From Actinomadura rubteroloni (GTDB taxonomy: Bacteria > Actinomycetota > Actinomycetes > Streptosporangiales > Streptosporangiaceae), in contig NZ_MTBP01000006.1 of assembly GCF_002911665.1 (NCBI RefSeq), forward strand, positions 1 through 64,000: a DNA stretch of 64,000 bases, given 5' to 3'. Below are positions 18,165-25,525 of this stretch, piece after piece; the stretch's first letter is position 1; each line of letters starts with the position of its first letter. A program made the position numbers and the translations under genes. The notes below the pieces were generated by a model that ran no database searches, was not told where the DNA came from, and saw only the letters and a program-made list of their open reading frames with translations.

Positions 18165-18463
18165 CCGCCTGCCCTTGCCCGGATCCGCGCTGTGTGTCAG
18201 GTGACGCAGACGCGGGCGCCCCGCGGCCCCACGATGGAACCCGGCGAGGGGTTCCTCCCGGCACCGGACGCCCCGCCGCCGGGACCGTCCGCCTCGGGAC
18301 GGGACGGCACCGGCGGCGGGCGCACGGGCCGGTACCCGTGACGGCCGGCCGCGACGGCCCACTCCCCCCACCGCACGGGTACCGGCCCACCGGCGGCGGC
18401 GCCGGCCGCCCCCGCCGACCGAGCGGCGCGCCCCGTCCCGAGGCGCGCGGAACGGAACCTGCG
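18165..18463 (+). promoter_or_regulatory. Intergenic leader with long inverted repeat before the Crp-family gene
   Basis: 299 bases without a supported gene. A perfect 15-bp inverted repeat (18326-18340 with 18374-18388) encloses a 33-base loop. As RNA this is a strong stem that could end the exonuclease transcript or shape the leader of the Crp-family gene. No clear -10 box was found. Confidence 0.5.
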
Positions 18464-19189
18464 GTGACCGAGCGGACCATCCCGAACCCGGCGCGCGGCG
18501 GCGCGCGTCCCGCGCTGCCGTTCTGGGCCGCCCTGGACGCCGGGAACCGCGCCGCGCTGCGCGCCTCGGCGCGGTCTCGGCCCTACGCGGCGCGCGCCCC
18601 GCTGTGCGTGCAGGGCGACACCTCCGACCACGTCGTGGTGATCGAGCGCGGCTGGGCGAAGGTGACGGCCGCGACCGCCGACGGCCACGACGTCGTCCTG
18701 GCCGTGCGCGGGCCCGGCGACCTCGTGTGCGAGAGCGCGGTGCTCGGGTCGCGGGAGCGGTCGGCGACGGTGACGGCGCTCGGCCCGCTGCGCGGCCTGC
18801 TCGTCCCCGCCGAGCGGTTCACCGCGTTCCTGGACGCCAACCCGGGCCTGTGGCGGCTGGTCAGCGGCACGATGGTCGGACGGCTGGACGACGCGAGCCG
18901 CCGCCTCCAGGCCCAGGTGTCGGCCAAGGGCCCCCAGCGGCTCGCGGGCCTGCTCGCCGACCTGGCCGAGCTGTCCCTGCGGCACCGGGCGGCGCCGGCC
19001 GGCGGCGCCGTCGACATCGCTCCCCCGCTGTCGCAGCAGGAGCTCGGGAGCTGGATGGACGCCTCCCGCGAGACGGTCGCGCGCGCCCTGAACGAGCTGC
19101 GGCGGCGCGGGCTCGTCCGGACCGGGTGGCGGCGGATCACCGTGCTGGACCTGGACCGGCTGCGCGCCTTCGCCCGTGACGGCTGCTGA
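18464..19189 (+). CDS. Crp/Fnr family transcriptional regulator
   Basis: 241 residues from GTG 18464. A cyclic-nucleotide-binding-like beta barrel (residues about 25-130, with RSATVTALGPLRGLLVPAERF) is joined by a dimerisation helix to a winged HTH (LSQQELGSWMDASRETVARALNELRRRGLV). No Fnr-type cysteine cluster is seen (only isolated Cys), so an effector other than an Fe-S cluster is likely. Targets are unknown. The ribosome site is weak; the long stem-loop upstream may influence expression. Confidence 0.9.
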   Translation: MTERTIPNPARGGARPALPFWAALDAGNRAALRASARSRPYAARAPLCVQGDTSDHVVVIERGWAKVTAATADGHDVVLAVRGPGDLVCESAVLGSRERSATVTALGPLRGLLVPAERFTAFLDANPGLWRLVSGTMVGRLDDASRRLQAQVSAKGPQRLAGLLADLAELSLRHRAAPAGGAVDIAPPLSQQELGSWMDASRETVARALNELRRRGLVRTGWRRITVLDLDRLRAFARDGC

Positions 19190-19214
19190 CCGCCCCGCGC
19201 CTTTACATTGTAGA

Positions 19215-19397
19215 TCAGCGACGGCGGCGGCGCGGCCACGCGGCGCGCCGCGCCGGGCCGACCCCCGCCATCTCCAGGGCGAGCAGGAGCAGGCCGAGCA
19301 CGATGAGCGTCTGCACGCCGACCGAGCCGCTGGACAGGTCGGCGAGGTCGAACAGCAGCGCGAGCGCGAAGACGAACGCGGCGGCGAGAGCGAGCAT
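19215..19397 (-). CDS. Small two-helix membrane protein
   Basis: 60 residues; ATG 19397 preceded by CGGAGGCCGTCC. Two hydrophobic helices (about residues 2-17 and 27-44) with a short hairpin between them and an Arg-rich C-terminus (PRRRRR) that would stay in the cytoplasm. I do not recognise a named family. It ends 25 bases from the convergent Crp-family gene. Confidence 0.6.
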   Translation of the reverse strand: MLALAAAFVFALALLFDLADLSSGSVGVQTLIVLGLLLLALEMAGVGPARRAAWPRRRRR

Positions 19398-19552
19398 GGA
19401 CGGCCTCCGGGTGCCGGGTCGGGTGCGCCGTTCTCCCCCGAGGCGCCCCCGCAGGATGTCCCGGACGTCCCGGTCCAAACCTTCCGTCCGAAAACCGGGT
19501 GCACGGCCGGCGAAGATCACTTACGGTTCCGGGGACACCGGGGGGAGGCGCG

Positions 19553-20281
19553 ATGCCGAAGCTGAACCAGATCATCGCCGTCGAGAAGGGCGTCCGCGCC
19601 CGCGCCCAGCGCGAGCTGGCCGAGGCGGGGCAGCTCGTCCAGAAGCAGCCGCTGCTGTCGGGGATCTCCCGCGTGTACCAGCCGAAGGACGAGGACGGCG
19701 ACCAGTTCCCGCCCGAGTCGACCCGCGTGCAGGTCAAGGGCGAGGACGTCCTGCGCACCGCCGCGGCGCTCACCCGGCTGTTCGACGTCACGGCCACCAA
19801 GGACCACGCCAACTGCGAGGCCCGCGCCGACGTCGTCGTGGACGGCCGCGCGCTGCTGCGCGACGTGCCCGTCACCTACCTGCTGTTCCTGGAGAAGCAG
19901 CTCGCCGAGGTGCGGCACCTGCTGGAGCGGCTGCCGGTGCTGGACACCGCCGAGAACTGGTCGTTCGACGCCGCGGGCGACGCGTGGAAGACCGACCCGG
20001 TCCGGACGCTGAAGACCAAGAAGGTGCCGTTCAACCACGTCAAGGCGGAGGCGACCGACAAGCACCCCGCCCAGGTCGAGGTGTTCTACGAGGACGTCGC
20101 CGTCGGCCACTGGACGACCGTGAAGTTCTCCGGCGCGCTGCCCGCCCGGCGCGTCAACGAACTGCTGGAGCGCGCCGACGCGCTCGCCCGCGCGGTGAAG
20201 TTCGCCCGCGAGGAGGCCAACGCGTTCGAGGTGACCGAGCGCAGCGTCGGCGAGGCGGTCTTCGGCTACCTGCTCGGCTGA
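19553..20281 (+). CDS. Conserved actinobacterial protein of unknown function (DUF7873-like)
   Basis: 242 residues; ATG 19553 after GGGGGGAGGCGCG. I recognise the sequence as an uncharacterised family conserved in actinomycetes, which I believe is DUF7873; the number is from memory. It starts MPKLNQIIAVEKGV, is rich in charged residues, and has no signal peptide, membrane helix or known catalytic motif. Segments such as TRLFDVTATKDHANCEARADV and FNHVKAEATDKHPAQVEVFYED are strongly composed and look conserved. Its stop lies 13 bases before the first hairpin of the tRNA-like RNA locus, so protein and RNA are probably on one transcript. A role in RNA handling is a guess from that position only. 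Confidence 0.8.
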   Translation: MPKLNQIIAVEKGVRARAQRELAEAGQLVQKQPLLSGISRVYQPKDEDGDQFPPESTRVQVKGEDVLRTAAALTRLFDVTATKDHANCEARADVVVDGRALLRDVPVTYLLFLEKQLAEVRHLLERLPVLDTAENWSFDAAGDAWKTDPVRTLKTKKVPFNHVKAEATDKHPAQVEVFYEDVAVGHWTTVKFSGALPARRVNELLERADALARAVKFAREEANAFEVTERSVGEAVFGYLLG

Positions 20282-20293
20282 GAGGATGAGACT

Positions 20294-20334
20294 CCCCCGC
20301 TGGAGCGCGGGGGTGCGCCCCGGGAACGGGGCGC
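20294..20334 (+). other. Tandem hairpins at the start of the tRNA-like RNA locus
   Basis: Two 7-bp stems with 6-base loops stand back to back: CCCCCGC/GCGGGGG (20294-20300 with 20307-20313) and GCGCCCC/GGGGCGC (20315-20321 with 20328-20334). They separate the unknown-function gene from the RNA modules and might mark a processing site or stabilise the 3' end of the upstream mRNA. Confidence 0.6.
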
Positions 20335-20365
20335 GACGCTGAAACTGAGACGTCAGACTGAACCA

Positions 20366-20442
20366 CGCGGTGTCCAGTGGGGGTTCGAGTCCCCCTCCCG
20401 GCCTTTCGCGCCGGGATGGCCCAACAGGCAGAGGCAGCCGCG
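20366..20442 (+). ncRNA. Permuted tRNA-like RNA module A (Y-RNA-like)
   Basis: Read 5' to 3', tRNA parts occur in permuted order. The anticodon-stem 3' strand CGCGGT (20366-20371) is followed by a 7-base variable region and the T arm GGGGG-TTCGAGT-CCCCC (20379-20395). Next come acceptor strand TCCCGGC (20396-20402), loop CTTTCGC, and acceptor strand GCCGGGA (20410-20416, seven perfect pairs). The D arm follows with GCC/GGC around a loop containing GG (20419-20435), A26, and then GCCGCG (20437-20442), which pairs with the first strand. Flanks extend the stem: CTGAG/CTCAG (20345-20349 with 20449-20453), GCTGA/TCAGC (20338-20342 with 20469-20473) and CGAC/GTCG (20334-20337 with 20476-20479). There is no U33 and no anticodon loop, so it is not an ordinary tRNA. 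YrlA-type Y RNAs have this topology. Confidence 0.75.
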
Positions 20443-20513
20443 ACCAAGCTCAGGCTCTCGCTCCAGAATCAGCAGGTCGTCGATCGTCGCGGACCGGACG
20501 GACGGGCGGACGG

Positions 20514-20584
20514 CCGCCGAGGTTGCCGGTTCGAATCCGGCCCGTGCCCCCATGGCGCGGTAGTGCAACGGAAGCACGCGGCGG
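20514..20584 (+). ncRNA. Permuted tRNA-like RNA module B (Y-RNA-like)
   Basis: It has the same permuted order as module A. CCGCCG (20514-20519) is followed by variable AGGTT, T arm GCCGG-TTCGAAT-CCGGC (20525-20541) and acceptor strand CCGTGCC (20542-20548). After loop CCCAT comes acceptor strand GGCGCGG (20554-20560; seven pairs, one G-U), TA, D arm GTGC-AACGGAA-GCAC (20563-20577), G26, and CGGCGG (20579-20584) closing on the first strand. An encoded CCA (20550-20552) follows the discriminator position. Nested outer helices are GACGGG/CCCGTC (20501-20506 with 20599-20604), CGCGG/CCGCG (20488-20492 with 20612-20616) and GGTCGTCG with CGACGA-A-CC (20475-20482 with 20628-20636). The two modules differ in sequence yet share the design, which argues against chance. 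Confidence 0.75.
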
Positions 20585-20641
20585 AAGACTGAGACTGACC
20601 CGTCACGCGGGCCGCGCGTGCGCAGGACGACGAACCCTTCA

Positions 20642-20677
20642 GGGACCCCGGTGCGTTGGGTAAGCGCCCGGGGTCCC
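20642..20677 (+). terminator. Terminator hairpin of the tRNA-like RNA locus
   Basis: GGGACCCCGG (20642-20651) pairs perfectly with CCGGGGTCCC (20668-20677) around a 16-base loop. It closes the RNA locus directly after module B's outer stem. A second small hairpin, GCCGGGC-CGT-GCCCGGC followed by TTAT, lies at 20770-20790. Confidence 0.7.
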
Positions 20678-20922
20678 GCCCTGTCCGGCCCCGGGACGGC
20701 ACCACGACGGCACCGCGACGGCCCCGGCGCGCGGGCGCGGGCGGTCCGCCGGGACGGGAGAATGGCGGGGCCGGGCCGTGCCCGGCTTATGGCGGCAATG
20801 GCCGCGGCGGAGGGTAAAGAACACCACCATTCCGGAGATCGCGCCCGGTTCGCGGCGGCGTGCTCCGGCAATCCGCTACGGTCGGACCGCCGCAACGGCG
20901 AGGGAAGGAAGACAGAGCGCAC
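20678..20922 (+). promoter_or_regulatory. Intergenic region before the first Lsr2 gene
   Basis: No gene is supported. TACGGT at 20877-20882 fits the TANNNT -10 pattern and would give a leader of about 33 bases to the ATG at 20923; the -35 is not recognisable. A hairpin at 20770-20786 followed by TTAT may be a second terminator for the upstream RNA locus. Confidence 0.35.
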
Positions 20923-21282
20923 ATGGCCGAGAAGGTCATTCGGGTAGACGACATCGACGGCTCCGAAGGGAGCGACGTCGCCAAGCGGGACTTCGGCGTG
21001 CTCGACCGCACGTTCACCATCGACCTCGGCGATGAGAACGACAAGCGCCTGCGCGAGGCGCTGGAAACGCTGGAGCTGTTCCTGACCGAGGCGAAGGAGG
21101 TGAAGCCCGCCGGTAAGGGACGCAGAAGCACCGCCGCCGCGAAGGTCAAGGGTTACACCAACGGCGACGTCCGGGAATGGGCGAAGTCCGCGGGTGTCGA
21201 AGTCTCCGAGCGTGGCAAAATCTCCGATGAGGTCTATGCTGCGTTCATCGAGGCACATCCGGACGCCAAGCCGGATGCATAA
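20923..21282 (+). CDS. Lsr2 family nucleoid-associated protein, paralogue 1
   Basis: 119 residues; ATG 20923 with GGAAGGAAG upstream at long spacing. The N-terminal part resembles the Lsr2 dimerisation domain (VIRVDDIDGSEG, LDRTFTIDLG, TEAKEVKPAGKG). The C-terminal DNA-binding domain has VREWAKSAGVEVSERGKISDEVY. The AT-hook-like RGR of canonical Lsr2 is RGK here, which may alter minor-groove binding. Lsr2 bridges DNA and silences AT-rich and foreign genes. It is 15 bases upstream of a second Lsr2 gene and probably cotranscribed with it. Confidence 0.88.
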   Translation: MAEKVIRVDDIDGSEGSDVAKRDFGVLDRTFTIDLGDENDKRLREALETLELFLTEAKEVKPAGKGRRSTAAAKVKGYTNGDVREWAKSAGVEVSERGKISDEVYAAFIEAHPDAKPDA

Positions 21283-21297
21283 CAAGGGAGTCCCCGC

Positions 21298-21627
21298 ATG
21301 GCACAGAAGGTCGAGGTTCTCCTCGTCGACGACATCGACGGCGGACAGGCGGACGAGACGGTCAGCTTCGCGCTCGACGGCGTCCCCTACGAGATCGACC
21401 TGAGCAAGAAGAACGCCGCGCAGCTCCGCGCGGATCTGGAGCAGTTCGTCCAGAACGCCCGGCGTGCCCGTCCGAAGGCCGCCAAGGGCGGGCGTCCGGT
21501 GCGGACGCAGAACAACCGCGAGCGCTCCGCCGAGATTCGCGAGTGGGCGAAGTCACAGGGCATCAAGGTCAACGAGCGCGGCCGCATTCCGGCGACCGTG
21601 ATCGAGCAGTACGACGCCGTCCACTGA
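21298..21627 (+). CDS. lsr2: Lsr2, H-NS-like nucleoid protein
   Basis: 109 residues; ATG 21298 after AAGGGAG. This is the canonical form, with dimerisation domain KVEVLLVDDIDGGQADETVSF, a basic linker (RRARPKAAKGGRPV) and the DNA-binding domain EIREWAKSQGIKVNERGRIP. The RGR that inserts in the minor groove is intact. It is expected to be an abundant xenogeneic silencer. It could form heterodimers with the paralogue encoded just upstream. A strong terminator follows. Confidence 0.93.
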   Translation: MAQKVEVLLVDDIDGGQADETVSFALDGVPYEIDLSKKNAAQLRADLEQFVQNARRARPKAAKGGRPVRTQNNRERSAEIREWAKSQGIKVNERGRIPATVIEQYDAVH

Positions 21628-21681
21628 TCCGGCGGCACATCCCCTGATCCGCCCGGCGCGGCACCGGCGGCGGACGCACCA

Positions 21682-21712
21682 GGGCCGGGTGAGACCATCA
21701 CCCGGCCCTTTT
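21682..21712 (+). terminator. Intrinsic terminator after lsr2
   Basis: GGGCCGGGTG (21682-21691) and CACCCGGCCC (21699-21708) form a perfect 10-bp stem with a 7-base loop, followed by TTTT. This is one of the few classical hairpin-plus-U-run terminators in the window. Confidence 0.9.
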
Positions 21713-21787
21713 CGCGTCCACTCCCCCGGGACCACGGATCCGCATTCCTTTTTGTCACCGGAGAACGGGAAGCGCGGTTCGCCCGGT

Positions 21788-22648
21788 TCAGGAAGTCTGC
21801 TCCGGGACGGGAAGGATCTGCCGGGGCCGGGCGGGACCCGCGGGCCGCGATCTCCATTCGCGCGGGTATCCCAGTGAGACTTCCTCGAAACGCACGCCGT
21901 CGTGCCACGTGGTCCGCGGAATGTGCAGATGCCCATAAACGACGGCACTAGCCCGATAACGAACATGCCAGTCGGCGGTGTGCTCGGTCCCGCACCAGAG
22001 CGCGAAATCGGGGTACCGCAGAATCCGCGTGGGGTCGCGCACCAGCGGGAAATGGTTGACCAGCACGGTCGGGAGCGCGGGGTCGCAGGCGTCCAGCATC
22101 GCCTCGGTCCGCGCGAGGCGATCGCGGCACCAGTCGTCGGCCGACGCGAACGGCTCGGGGTGCAGGTACACCTCGTCGGTGCAGACGACCCCGGACTCCT
22201 GCGCGCGTTCCAGCGCCGCCTCCTTGGAGGTGATCCCGTCGCGGCGGAACGTGTAGTCGTAGAGGACGAACAGCGGCGCGACCGTCACCGGCCCGCCGGG
22301 GCCCGTCCACACCGGGTAGGGGTCCTCGGGCGTGCTGACGCCGAGGCGGCGGCACACCTGCACCAGGTGCCGGTAGCGGGCCTCGCCGCGCAGGTCGCAC
22401 GGGTCGCCGGGCGTCGTCCACAGCTCGTGGTTGCCGGGCGTCCACACGACGCGGGCGAACCGGTCCGCCAGCAGCGCCAGCGTCGCCTCGACGTCGGCGG
22501 CGCGCTCGGCGATGTCCCCGGCGACGATCAGCCAGTCGTCGGGCGACCCGGGACGGATGCCGTCCACCACGGCGCGGTTCTCCTCGAATGCCGTGTGCAC
22601 GTCGCTGATGGCCAGCAACGCGCCGTCCCGGCGGGAGGGGGAGGTCAC
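21788..22648 (-). CDS. Metallophosphoesterase
   Basis: 286 residues; GTG 22648 after AAGGAGCCCCCC. All calcineurin-like metal-site blocks are visible in order: AISDVHTAF, VAGDIAER, TPGNHELW, VLVNHFPL and VVYGHLHI. It should hydrolyse a phosphomono- or diester with two metal ions; the substrate is unknown. It is the last gene of the pafB-to-helicase run, 38 bases after the helicase stop. Confidence 0.9.
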   Translation of the reverse strand: MTSPSRRDGALLAISDVHTAFEENRAVVDGIRPGSPDDWLIVAGDIAERAADVEATLALLADRFARVVWTPGNHELWTTPGDPCDLRGEARYRHLVQVCRRLGVSTPEDPYPVWTGPGGPVTVAPLFVLYDYTFRRDGITSKEAALERAQESGVVCTDEVYLHPEPFASADDWCRDRLARTEAMLDACDPALPTVLVNHFPLVRDPTRILRYPDFALWCGTEHTADWHVRYRASAVVYGHLHIPRTTWHDGVRFEEVSLGYPREWRSRPAGPARPRQILPVPEQTS

Positions 22649-22686
22649 GGGGGGCTCCTTGGGTGAGGACGGCCGCCGGGCGGCCG

Positions 22687-25452
22687 TCAGGTGACCGACG
22701 AGTACGCGACGACGCCGCGGCGCATCGCGTCCATCGCCTTGCGCGCCGTGGTCCGGACGTGCCCGTTGGGCGGCGACGCGTCGGCGATCTGGCCGAGCAG
22801 GTCCAGGAGCTGCTTCACGGCGCGGACGAAGTCCCCGGCGGTCAGCCCGGCGTCGAGCAGGACCTCGTCCAGGTCGTCGCCCTTGGCCCACCGGTACGCC
22901 GTCCACGCCAGCCCGAGGTCGGGCTCGCGCAGGAACGACACCTCGTTGTCGCGCTCGACGTTGGACAAGGTGCGCCAGAGTCGCACCATCGCCTCCAGCG
23001 CGTCCGACACCTTCCCCGACGGGCTGCGCGGCGGCGCGGCGTCGTCGGGCTGGCGGGACTCGAACACCAGCGCCGACACGCACGCGGCCAGCTCGCCGGG
23101 GTCCAGCCGCTCCCACAGGCCCGCGCGCAGGCTCTCGGCGGTGAGCAGGTCCAGCTCGCTGTAGATGCGGCCGAGGCGGCGGCCGTCGTCGGTGACGGCG
23201 CCGCCGTCGAGGTAGCCGAGCTGCTCCAGGACGGCCGTGACGCGGTCGAACGTCCGCGCGATGACCTGGGAGCGGCCCTCGACGCGGCGGCGGAGCTGCT
23301 CGGTGTCGCGTTCGAGGCGGAAGTACCGCTCGGCCCAGCGGGCGTGGTCCTCCCGCTCCGGGCACGCGTGGACGGGGTGGGACCGCAGGTCGGCGCGCAG
23401 CCGCCCGATCTCGCCGTCGTCCCCGGCGGGCACGTCGCGCGACCGGCGGCGCTCGCGGACGTCGTCGGGGACCTGGGCGCGCAGCGTCGCGGCCAGGTCG
23501 CGGCGGTCCTGCGGGTTGCGGGGGCTGAACGACTTCGGCACGCGGATCCGCGCGACCGGCTCGACCGCGCGCGGGAAGTCCTGGATCGACAGCCGCTGCA
23601 CCGACCGGGCGGAGGTGAGGACGAGCGGCGCCGGCCCGTCCGAGCGGCGCCCGACCCCGGCGTCCAGCACGACGGCGAGCCCGGAGCGGCGCCCGGACGG
23701 CACCAGGATCACGTCCCCGGGCCGCAGGTGCTCCAGGGACCGCGCGGCCTCGGCGCGGCGCGTCTGGGACCGCTCGCGGGACGCGGCGGCCTCCCGGTCC
23801 GACAGGGCGCGGCGCATCGCGGCGTACTCCATGAAGTCGCCCCGGTCGCACTCGGCGGCCTTGGCGTACCCGGCCAGGGCCTCCTCGTTCTTGCGGACCT
23901 GCCGGGCCAGGCCGACGACGGCGCGGTCGGCCTGGAACTGCGCGAACGACTCCTCCAGCAGCGTGCGGGCCCGCTCGGCGCCGACCGCGCCGACGAGGTT
24001 CACCGCCATGTTGTAGGACGGCCGGAAACTGGAGTTCAGCGGGTACGTCCGCGCGCCCGCCAGCCCCGCCGCCGACGCCGGGTCCACGCTCGGGTTCCAC
24101 ACGACGACGGCGTGGCCCTCCACGTCGATCCCGCGCCGTCCGGCGCGCCCGGTGAGCTGGGTGTACTCGCCGGGCGTGAGGTTGACGTGGGCCTCGCCGT
24201 TCCACTTGTCGAGCTTCTCGATGACGACGGTCCGCGCGGGCATGTTGATCCCGAGCGCGAGGGTCTCGGTGGCGAACACCGCGCGGATCAGCCCGCGCGT
24301 GAACAGCTCCTCCACGATCTCCTTGAACGTCGGCAGCATCCCGGCGTGGTGGGCGGCGACGCCGCGCTCCAGCCCGCCGAGGAAGTCGGCGTAGCCGAGG
24401 ATCCGCAGGTCCTCGGGCGGGATGTCGGCGGTCCGCAGCTCGACGTGGGCGCGGATCTCCTCGGCCTCCTCGCGGGAGGTGAGGCGCAGCCCGGCGTGCA
24501 GGCACTGCTGGACGGCCGCGTCGCACCCGGCGCGACTGAAGATGAACGTGATCGCCGGGAGCAGCCCGGCCCGGTCCAGCCGAGTGATGACGTCGGGGCG
24601 CAGCGGCGGCCGGAACCGCTGCGGGCGCGGCGCGCGGCGGTGCCCGGTGCGGCGGCCCTGGTTGACCCTCGCGCGGCGGACCTCCTCGACGGCGAGCCGC
24701 TGGAGCTGCGGGTTGAGCTTGCCCTGCCGGTCCTTGCCCTTGCCGCTCTCCACGAACAGGTCGTACAGGCGGGTGCCGACGAGCATGTGCTGGAACAGCG
24801 GGACGGGCCGGTGCTCGTCCACGATGACGGCCGTGTCGCCGCGGACGGCCTGCAGCCACTCGCCGAACTCCTCGGCGTTGCTGACCGTCGCCGACAGCGC
24901 CGCGATCCGCACCGACTCGGGCACGTGGATGATCACTTCTTCCCACACGGCGCCGCGGAACCGGTCGGCGAGGTAGTGGACCTCGTCCATGACGACGAAC
25001 GCCAGCCCCGTCAGCGTCGACGACCCCGCGTACAGCATGTTCCGCAGGACCTCGGTCGTCATGACGACGATCGGCGCCTCGCCGTTCACGCTGTTGTCGC
25101 CCGTCAGCAGCCCGACCCGGCCGGGGCCGTAGCGGCGGACGAGGTCGGCGTACTTCTGGTTGGACAGCGCCTTGATCGGCGTGGTGTAGAAGCACTTGGC
25201 GCCGGCGGCGAGGGCCAGGTGGACGGCGAACTCCCCGACGATGGTCTTGCCCGACCCCGTGGGGGCCGCGACGAGGACCCCGCTGCCGGCCTCCAGGGCG
25301 CGGCACGCCTCGATCTGGAACGCGTCCAGTTCGAAGTCGTAGAGGGTCTGGAAGTCCAGCAGCGCGGGACCGTTCCCGGCCGTGCGGGCGCGGTAGGCGG
25401 CGTAGCGCGCGGCGGGTGAGGTGTCGGCCGACTGCGTGTCGGGGGTGGTCAT
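22687..25452 (-). CDS. helY: DEAD/DEAH-box helicase of the Ski2/Mtr4 type (HelY)
   Basis: 921 residues. Walker A APTGSGKT at residues 63-70, DEVH box (VVMDEVHYLAD), motif III SATVSNAEEF and motif VI QLTGRAGRRGID define a Ski2-like RNA helicase; the long C-terminal part matches the DSHCT-type domain (residues about 740-920). It probably unwinds structured RNA during decay or processing. In actinomycetes this gene regularly follows tatC, as here. ATG 25452 has only a weak ribosome site. Confidence 0.92.
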   Translation of the reverse strand: MTTPDTQSADTSPAARYAAYRARTAGNGPALLDFQTLYDFELDAFQIEACRALEAGSGVLVAAPTGSGKTIVGEFAVHLALAAGAKCFYTTPIKALSNQKYADLVRRYGPGRVGLLTGDNSVNGEAPIVVMTTEVLRNMLYAGSSTLTGLAFVVMDEVHYLADRFRGAVWEEVIIHVPESVRIAALSATVSNAEEFGEWLQAVRGDTAVIVDEHRPVPLFQHMLVGTRLYDLFVESGKGKDRQGKLNPQLQRLAVEEVRRARVNQGRRTGHRRAPRPQRFRPPLRPDVITRLDRAGLLPAITFIFSRAGCDAAVQQCLHAGLRLTSREEAEEIRAHVELRTADIPPEDLRILGYADFLGGLERGVAAHHAGMLPTFKEIVEELFTRGLIRAVFATETLALGINMPARTVVIEKLDKWNGEAHVNLTPGEYTQLTGRAGRRGIDVEGHAVVVWNPSVDPASAAGLAGARTYPLNSSFRPSYNMAVNLVGAVGAERARTLLEESFAQFQADRAVVGLARQVRKNEEALAGYAKAAECDRGDFMEYAAMRRALSDREAAASRERSQTRRAEAARSLEHLRPGDVILVPSGRRSGLAVVLDAGVGRRSDGPAPLVLTSARSVQRLSIQDFPRAVEPVARIRVPKSFSPRNPQDRRDLAATLRAQVPDDVRERRRSRDVPAGDDGEIGRLRADLRSHPVHACPEREDHARWAERYFRLERDTEQLRRRVEGRSQVIARTFDRVTAVLEQLGYLDGGAVTDDGRRLGRIYSELDLLTAESLRAGLWERLDPGELAACVSALVFESRQPDDAAPPRSPSGKVSDALEAMVRLWRTLSNVERDNEVSFLREPDLGLAWTAYRWAKGDDLDEVLLDAGLTAGDFVRAVKQLLDLLGQIADASPPNGHVRTTARKAMDAMRRGVVAYSSVT

Positions 25453-25525
25453 GGTTTCGAGCCTACGGTTTCGACCGGCCGAATACGCACTCCGGGCCCG
25501 GTTTCCCTCGGCCCGAATCCGGCCG

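Noticed and set aside
20335-20365. Hammerhead-like or group I intron pieces (CTGA, GAAAC) next to module A
   Set aside because: The conserved core of neither ribozyme is complete and no second half is found after module B.
20379-20403. Ordinary tRNA gene ending with GGGGG-TTCGAGT-CCCCC and acceptor TCCCGGC
   Set aside because: The matching acceptor strand and D arm lie downstream, not upstream, and no anticodon loop exists in the normal order.
20154-21285. Minus-strand frames over the RNA locus giving strings such as GFEPATS and DSNPHW
   Set aside because: They are translations of T-arm sequences; they span structured RNA and have no ribosome site or family support.
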